Below, one piece after another: positions 22,031 to 25,650 of a stretch of DNA of 25,650 nucleotides (position 1 is the first letter of the stretch; each line of letters begins with the position of its first letter). The DNA lies in contig CAZUOJ010000051.1 of the NCBI GenBank assembly GCA_964622325.1, positions 1-25,650 of the forward strand. Reading direction: 5' to 3'. This DNA is from JAJFUB01 sp964622325. GTDB taxonomy: Bacteria; Armatimonadota; Zipacnadia; Zipacnadales; UBA11051. The translations under genes were made by a program, and so were the position numbers. The notes below the pieces were generated by a model. It saw only the letters and a list, made by a program, of their open reading frames with translations. It was not told the origin of the DNA and searched no databases.

Positions 22031-22051
22031 TTTTTATTTTTATTTTTATTT
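22031..22051. repeat. TTTTTA simple repeat
   Basis: Three tandem copies of TTTTTA plus TTT lie in the AT-rich 226-base gap between the divergent methyltransferase and membrane-protein genes (21873-22098). No firm promoter was picked out in this gap, and no gene is seen. Confidence 0.6.
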
Positions 22052-22098
22052 CATTGTAGCAGAAGGCCAAACGGACAACAATAGCGTTGGAGATTGAT

Positions 22099-22575
22099 AT
22101 GCGAAGCCGAATTATTATCGGCAGCGCTGCGCTGCTCTTCATTTTGGGCATTGTGCGGATAAGCCGCTATTTCGTTCAGGAGCTGCCCTTAAGCGAGGAG
22201 CAGCAATTGGCGCTGCTTGTGGCACAAGCGCAAAAAGCCGCCGAAACGCGCTATAGCCGCGGCCTGACGCGCCTCATTTCGCAGGATTATTATGATCCAT
22301 ATGGCACGACGCGGCAGCAGCTTGTGGGCTATATTGTGGAATGGATGCGCAGCGGGATGGATGTGGCTATTGCGCCGATTATCAAAAGCCTAATTGTGCG
22401 CTTGCCTTATGCGGATATGATATTAGAAGTGCATGTGTGGAGGCTGGGCGAGGAGGAAACAGAGGGCGAAAAATATCTTCTTAAAGTACGCTGGCGCAAA
22501 GAAGGACGCTATTGGCGCGTCATTAGTGCTGAAGGCTGGGCGGAAGCGCAAACAGAAGGGGGCGCAGGCGAATAA
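22099..22575 (+). CDS. Small membrane-anchored protein, possible NTF2-like domain
   Basis: This 158-aa protein is not recognised with confidence. An N-terminal membrane anchor or uncleaved signal (SRIIIGSAALLFILGIVRIS, residues ~3-22) is followed by a soluble domain of about 130 residues. That domain has a helical first part (EEQQLALLVAQAQKAAETRY, DPYGTTRQQLVGYIVEWMRS) and a strand-rich second part ending KYLLKVRWRKEGRYWRVISAEGW. The helix-then-curved-sheet order and the closing W-R-V-x-S pattern resemble NTF2/SnoaL-like lipid-side domains, but this is only an impression. GGAG six bases before ATG 22099 sets the start over an upstream TTG. It precedes argG by 146 bases, and argG has its own promoter, so the two need not be linked. 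Confidence 0.7.
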   Translation: MRSRIIIGSAALLFILGIVRISRYFVQELPLSEEQQLALLVAQAQKAAETRYSRGLTRLISQDYYDPYGTTRQQLVGYIVEWMRSGMDVAIAPIIKSLIVRLPYADMILEVHVWRLGEEETEGEKYLLKVRWRKEGRYWRVISAEGWAEAQTEGGAGE

Positions 22576-22624
22576 GAGCTCCTAATTATTCGATATTGAA
22601 AACTCGTAGTCCTCGCCTGTAGCT

Positions 22625-22652
22625 TTGCGGAAGGCGGAAAGCATGTTATAAT
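22625..22652 (+). promoter_or_regulatory. Promoter of argG
   Basis: TTGCGG (22625-22630), a 16-base spacer and a perfect TATAAT (22647-22652) predict initiation near 22659 and a leader of about 60 bases. No clear ArgR box was identified around it. Confidence 0.6.
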
Positions 22653-22721
22653 GCAGCTTAATTGCCTGAGGGCTTTCCCTTGTAAGCTTTTAGAAAAATG
22701 CTTTTTGAGGAGGGCGTGAGA

Positions 22722-23927
22722 ATGTCTAAGCCCAAATGTGTGTTAGCCTATTCTGGCGGGCTGGATACATCTGTCGCCATTCGCTGGATTGCAGAAAAAT
22801 ACAATGTGGATGTTATAGCTGTGGCTGTCGATGTGGGGGAAGAAAAAGATTACGAGGGCATTCGGGCCAAAGCGGAAAAAATTGGCGCCTGTGAGGCGCT
22901 TGTGATTGATGCCAAAGAGGAATTTTTTTCCGAATACATTACGCGGGCGATAGCAGCCAATTTGATGTATGAGCACAAATATCCGGCGTTCACAGCGCTG
23001 GCGCGGCCTCTTTTAGCGAAAAAACAAGTGGAAGTAGCTTTGGAGCGAGGCGCTGAATATGTAGCCCATGGCTGTACGGGCAAAGGCAATGATCAAGTCC
23101 GTTTTGAAGTCACATATGCCGCGTTAGCGCCCCATTTGAAAGTCATCGCTCCCGCGCGTGAATGGAATATGACGCGCGAGCAAGAAATTGATTATGCGGA
23201 AGCCCACGATATTCCTGTGCCTGTGGGGAAACAATCCCCCTATTCCACGGATACAAATCTCTGGGGACGCTCCATAGAATGTGGCGCTATTGAGGATCCG
23301 GCGCAAGAAGCTCCGGAAGACGCCTGGGCCTGGACTGTAAATCCTTTAGAAGCTCCCGCGGAGCCTCGCTATGTTGTGATTGAATTTGAACAGGGCGTGC
23401 CCGTGGCCCTGGATGGCCAAAAAATGAATGGCGTGGAGCTCGTGAGCACGCTCAATCAAATTGCAGGCGCTCACGGCGTGGGGCGCGTGAATATGATGGA
23501 AAATCGTCTCGTGGGCATTAAGAGCCGCGAGCTTTATGAGACGCCCGCCGCCACTGTCTTGCTGGAAGCGCATCGGGATCTGGAAAGCCTGACTCTGGAT
23601 CGGGAAACATTCCATTTCAAGCCCATTCTGGAGCTGCGCTGGGCAGAGCTTGTTTATTATGGCTTATGGTTCACGCCGCTGCGCGAGGCAATAGACGCTT
23701 TTATGGCGGAAACACAAAAATTTGTAACAGGAAAAGTGACTGTCAAGCTTTACAAGGGGCGCTGCGAGGCCGTGGCCCGGGAATCGGAATATTCATTATA
23801 CGATTATGCGCTTGCCAGCTATGGCGAAGCAGACACATTTGATCAATCCAAATCCAAAGGCTTTATCGACATCTGGGCTCTGCCGGCGAAAGTGGCGGCA
23901 GCTGTTCGACGTCAATCGCAGCCTTAG
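22722..23927 (+). CDS. argG: Argininosuccinate synthase
   Basis: ArgG condenses citrulline and aspartate with ATP to argininosuccinate, the penultimate step of arginine synthesis. The 401-aa protein has the N-type ATP pyrophosphatase P-loop CVLAYSGGLDTSVAIRW at the N-terminus, HGCTGKGNDQVRFE, the substrate-binding SPYSTDTNLWGRSIECGAIE, HGVGRVNMMENRLVGIKSRE and a C-terminal dimerisation tail, with the usual length. GAGGAGG eight bases before ATG 22722 decides the start over an in-frame ATG at 22698. It stands alone with its own promoter and a terminator about 85 bases past the stop. The usual partner argH is not in the window. Confidence 0.97.
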   Translation: MSKPKCVLAYSGGLDTSVAIRWIAEKYNVDVIAVAVDVGEEKDYEGIRAKAEKIGACEALVIDAKEEFFSEYITRAIAANLMYEHKYPAFTALARPLLAKKQVEVALERGAEYVAHGCTGKGNDQVRFEVTYAALAPHLKVIAPAREWNMTREQEIDYAEAHDIPVPVGKQSPYSTDTNLWGRSIECGAIEDPAQEAPEDAWAWTVNPLEAPAEPRYVVIEFEQGVPVALDGQKMNGVELVSTLNQIAGAHGVGRVNMMENRLVGIKSRELYETPAATVLLEAHRDLESLTLDRETFHFKPILELRWAELVYYGLWFTPLREAIDAFMAETQKFVTGKVTVKLYKGRCEAVARESEYSLYDYALASYGEADTFDQSKSKGFIDIWALPAKVAAAVRRQSQP

Positions 23928-23967
23928 CGACATTTTGTTTATTTTTGATTTTTCATTTGATTTTAAT

Positions 23968-23996
23968 TTGTATAAGCAGGGCGGCTATGCTATAAA
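23968..23996 (+). promoter_or_regulatory. Candidate promoter of a short transcript
   Basis: TTGTAT (23968-23973), exactly 17 bases, then TATAAA (23991-23996). Initiation near 24003 would meet the terminator at 24013-24054 and give an RNA of about 50 bases. In AT-rich sequence a chance match is possible. Confidence 0.4.
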
Positions 23997-24012
23997 GTTG
24001 CTTTGTCCCTGG

Positions 24013-24054
24013 ACGGCCTTTTGTGCCTGAATTGGCGCTCAAAGGCCGTTTTTT
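24013..24054 (+). terminator. Terminator downstream of argG
   Basis: ACGGCCTTT (24013-24021) pairs with AAAGGCCGT (24041-24049) as a 9-bp stem, followed by a run of six T residues. The following 24055-24308 is AT-rich and shows no gene. Confidence 0.85.
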
Positions 24055-24308
24055 ATTGTGGAAAAGAGCCTAAGAGGGCTGTAAAAATTCTTTCAGGGCT
24101 ATTATTATCCATGTTAGCTTATATTTGATGAAAAAATTTTATGTATAAATCGGCATGGCGAACATAATAATATCAGCAATTGGCGTTGTTCAAAAAAGAT
24201 TTCAAACACAAATTAAAAAGGCACGGGCATAATAGATCTCTGTGGCATCAATTTTTTGTAAGCGTCATTTGATTGTTCCCTCGTTAAACAGACATAGAAG
24301 GCCCTCCT

Positions 24309-25112
24309 ATGTTCAAAGTTAAGCTCAAAGCCGCATTGCTGCTCATATTTTTGTTGCTAATAACAAAGCTTTCATTTGCTTCTACATACGATCGCATTAC
24401 GCTTTTTCCGACTCCGCCAAATAAATTAAGGATTCCTTCTCGGCTGCCGCCCCAATATGTGCCCAAGCGATTTCGAGGGCAAATTATCACACGAAGGCCC
24501 GAGCATTTTAGGGAAAAAATTGTTGCGCTCACATTTGATGACGGGCCCGATCCCTATGTGACGCCGATTATATTGGACGCTTTGCGCCGCTTTAAGGCCA
24601 AGGCGACATTTTTCATAATTGGCGAGCGCGGCAAAGAATGGCCTGAGCTTTTGCAACGGGAAGCTCGCGAAGGGCATGCTGTGGAATCGCATTCCTTTAG
24701 CCATCCTCAAGAGGAGATATGTCCCTGGCATGCATGGCGGGAATTGCAACGATGCGCTATCGTCATCGCTACATGGACAGGGCGCCCTCCGACACTGTTT
24801 CGGCCGCCTTATGGGCATTTGCATAATAATTTGACAAAAATGGCTCTGCAATTAAATATGTGTGTTGTGCGCTGGACAATTTGCGGCTATGACGGCAGCC
24901 GCCAGACAGCTGAAGATATCGTAGAGGCAGCCACACGTTCCGTACATCCCGGCGACATCATTTTGCTTCATGATGGGCGAGATCGGCTGGCCACGGCAAA
25001 AGCTCTCCCCGAAATTTTGCGCCGCCTGTCTGAACGGGGCTTTCGTTTCGTGACAATGCCTCAGCTTTTACGGCGCTGGGAGGCCTGGGAAAATAAGCAA
25101 CGCGGAAAATAA
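24309..25112 (+). CDS. Exported polysaccharide deacetylase (NodB domain)
   Basis: This carbohydrate esterase family 4 enzyme of 267 aa is predicted to remove N- or O-acetyl groups from cell-wall or surface polysaccharide. The signal peptide is MFKVKLKAALLLIFLLLITK, with FAS a possible cleavage site. NodB motifs are in order: ALTFDDGPD (catalytic and metal Asp pair), ESHSFSHP (His-x3-His metal ligands), FRPPYG, the strand around VRWTICGYDGSR, and IILLHDG (late His). The ATG at 24309 follows AGAAGG by seven bases. The segment FRGQII before the domain is shared with the next gene, its tandem paralogue 40 bases downstream. The substrate (peptidoglycan, chitin-like or other glycan) is not determinable. 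Confidence 0.92.
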   Translation: MFKVKLKAALLLIFLLLITKLSFASTYDRITLFPTPPNKLRIPSRLPPQYVPKRFRGQIITRRPEHFREKIVALTFDDGPDPYVTPIILDALRRFKAKATFFIIGERGKEWPELLQREAREGHAVESHSFSHPQEEICPWHAWRELQRCAIVIATWTGRPPTLFRPPYGHLHNNLTKMALQLNMCVVRWTICGYDGSRQTAEDIVEAATRSVHPGDIILLHDGRDRLATAKALPEILRRLSERGFRFVTMPQLLRRWEAWENKQRGK

Positions 25113-25152
25113 TCTGTGGCGCGTCAATTTTTGTGGAGCCCAAAACGATTAA

Positions 25153-25650
25153 ATGCGACGATTAAGCTTTTATTTATTTCTAGCGTTAGCATTAGCAGCA
25201 GCTCTGGCTAGCGGGACATACGGAGTCAGACGCTATTGCAGGGCCTCTTCCCCATCAGCAACAATAGCGCCTCTTCTTCCCCCACAATATGTATATGGGG
25301 AATCTCAAACACAAAACAATCCTGACAATCCTGAAACAAGCCCTTTAGCTGTCATAAGCGCCTCTCATAATGTTTCGTATCCTGAAGAAGCTATCATCCC
25401 GGACATTTTTCGGGGACAAATTATCCGTCGGCGTGTGCGCTATTTCCCCCAAAAGCTGTTGATGCTAACATTTGACGATGGGCCCTCCCCGCAAATAACG
25501 CCCCAAATCTTGCAGGCATTGGCGCAATATAACGCGAAAGCTACATTTTTTGTGCTGGGAAGCAATGCGAAAAAATGGCCCCAGCTGGTACGGCAGGCTT
25601 TCCAGCAAGGCCATGCTATTGGCAGCCATAGCTTCAGCCATCCTGCGCGT
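25153..25650 (+). CDS. Second polysaccharide deacetylase (NodB domain), 3' end outside window
   Basis: The first 166 codons are present. A signal peptide or anchor (MRRLSFYLFLALALAAALAS) is followed by a Pro/Asn/Ser-rich low-complexity spacer of about 80 residues. The NodB domain then begins (FRGQII, MLTFDDGPSP, AKATFFVLGSNAKKWPQLV, GSHSFSHP) and runs off the window edge after the His-x3-His motif. The domain start matches the preceding gene closely in layout, so the two are tandem paralogues that have diverged. The ATG at 25153 has only a distant TGGAG as SD. The 40-base gap suggests one transcript with its neighbour. Confidence 0.88.
   Translation, partial: MRRLSFYLFLALALAAALASGTYGVRRYCRASSPSATIAPLLPPQYVYGESQTQNNPDNPETSPLAVISASHNVSYPEEAIIPDIFRGQIIRRRVRYFPQKLLMLTFDDGPSPQITPQILQALAQYNAKATFFVLGSNAKKWPQLVRQAFQQGHAIGSHSFSHPAR

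Overview
This is a bacterial chromosomal window, roughly half GC, densely coded on both strands, with AGGAGG-type ribosome binding sites in front of most genes. The organism cannot be named from the sequence. A SigH-type sigma factor next to a tRNA-tuf cluster, HrcA, long-form HPF and a group II/III (archaeal-like) chaperonin inside the hrcA-grpE operon point to a deep-branching Terrabacteria-type lineage (Bacillota-related or Armatimonadota-like). That placement is inference. No prophage, insertion sequence or CRISPR array was recognised.

Layout, left to right. 1-1.2 kb, minus strand: sigH, then tRNA-Thr(TGT), tRNA-Tyr(GTA), tRNA-Thr(GGT) and the first codons of tuf (EF-Tu), with two candidate promoters and two hairpins. 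1.2-5.1 kb, minus strand: hrcA, a thermosome-like chaperonin, then grpE. dnaK and dnaJ, which normally follow grpE, are absent; a structured sigH leader lies there instead. 5.4-6.9 kb, plus strand: a cold-shock-domain protein, the ribosome hibernation factor HPF and a small Flp-type pilin, separated by hairpins and terminators. 7.0-7.13 kb: an intergenic element with nested inverted arms, possibly a small RNA. 7.2-10.2 kb, minus strand: a probable four-gene operon of glycosyltransferase, NikR, NfeD and an SPFH/band-7 protein, ending at a terminator.

10.4-14.6 kb, plus strand: NAD-dependent epimerase, exported alkaline phosphatase, a C-terminally shortened DUF4268-type nuclease-like protein and an M20 peptidase. 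14.8-16.7 kb, minus strand: mutL. 16.9-20.1 kb, plus strand: a sugar (heptose-type) kinase, a CPBP membrane protease and an exported glycosidase-like protein ending at a strong terminator. 20.3-21.9 kb, minus strand: a DNA methyltransferase and an AMMECR1 protein. 22.1-23.9 kb, plus strand: a small membrane-anchored protein, then argG with its own promoter. 24.0 kb: a promoter-plus-terminator unit of small-RNA size. 24.3 kb to the end, plus strand: two tandem exported polysaccharide deacetylases, the second cut by the window edge.

Themes are proteostasis and translation on the left (HrcA/chaperonin/GrpE, EF-Tu, cold shock, HPF, SPFH/NfeD) and cell-envelope sugar chemistry on the right (glycosyltransferase, epimerase, sugar kinase, glycosidase-like protein, deacetylases). 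The most unusual points are the archaeal-like chaperonin in place of a complete dnaK operon, the structured leader of sigH and the rod-like element near 7.05 kb.
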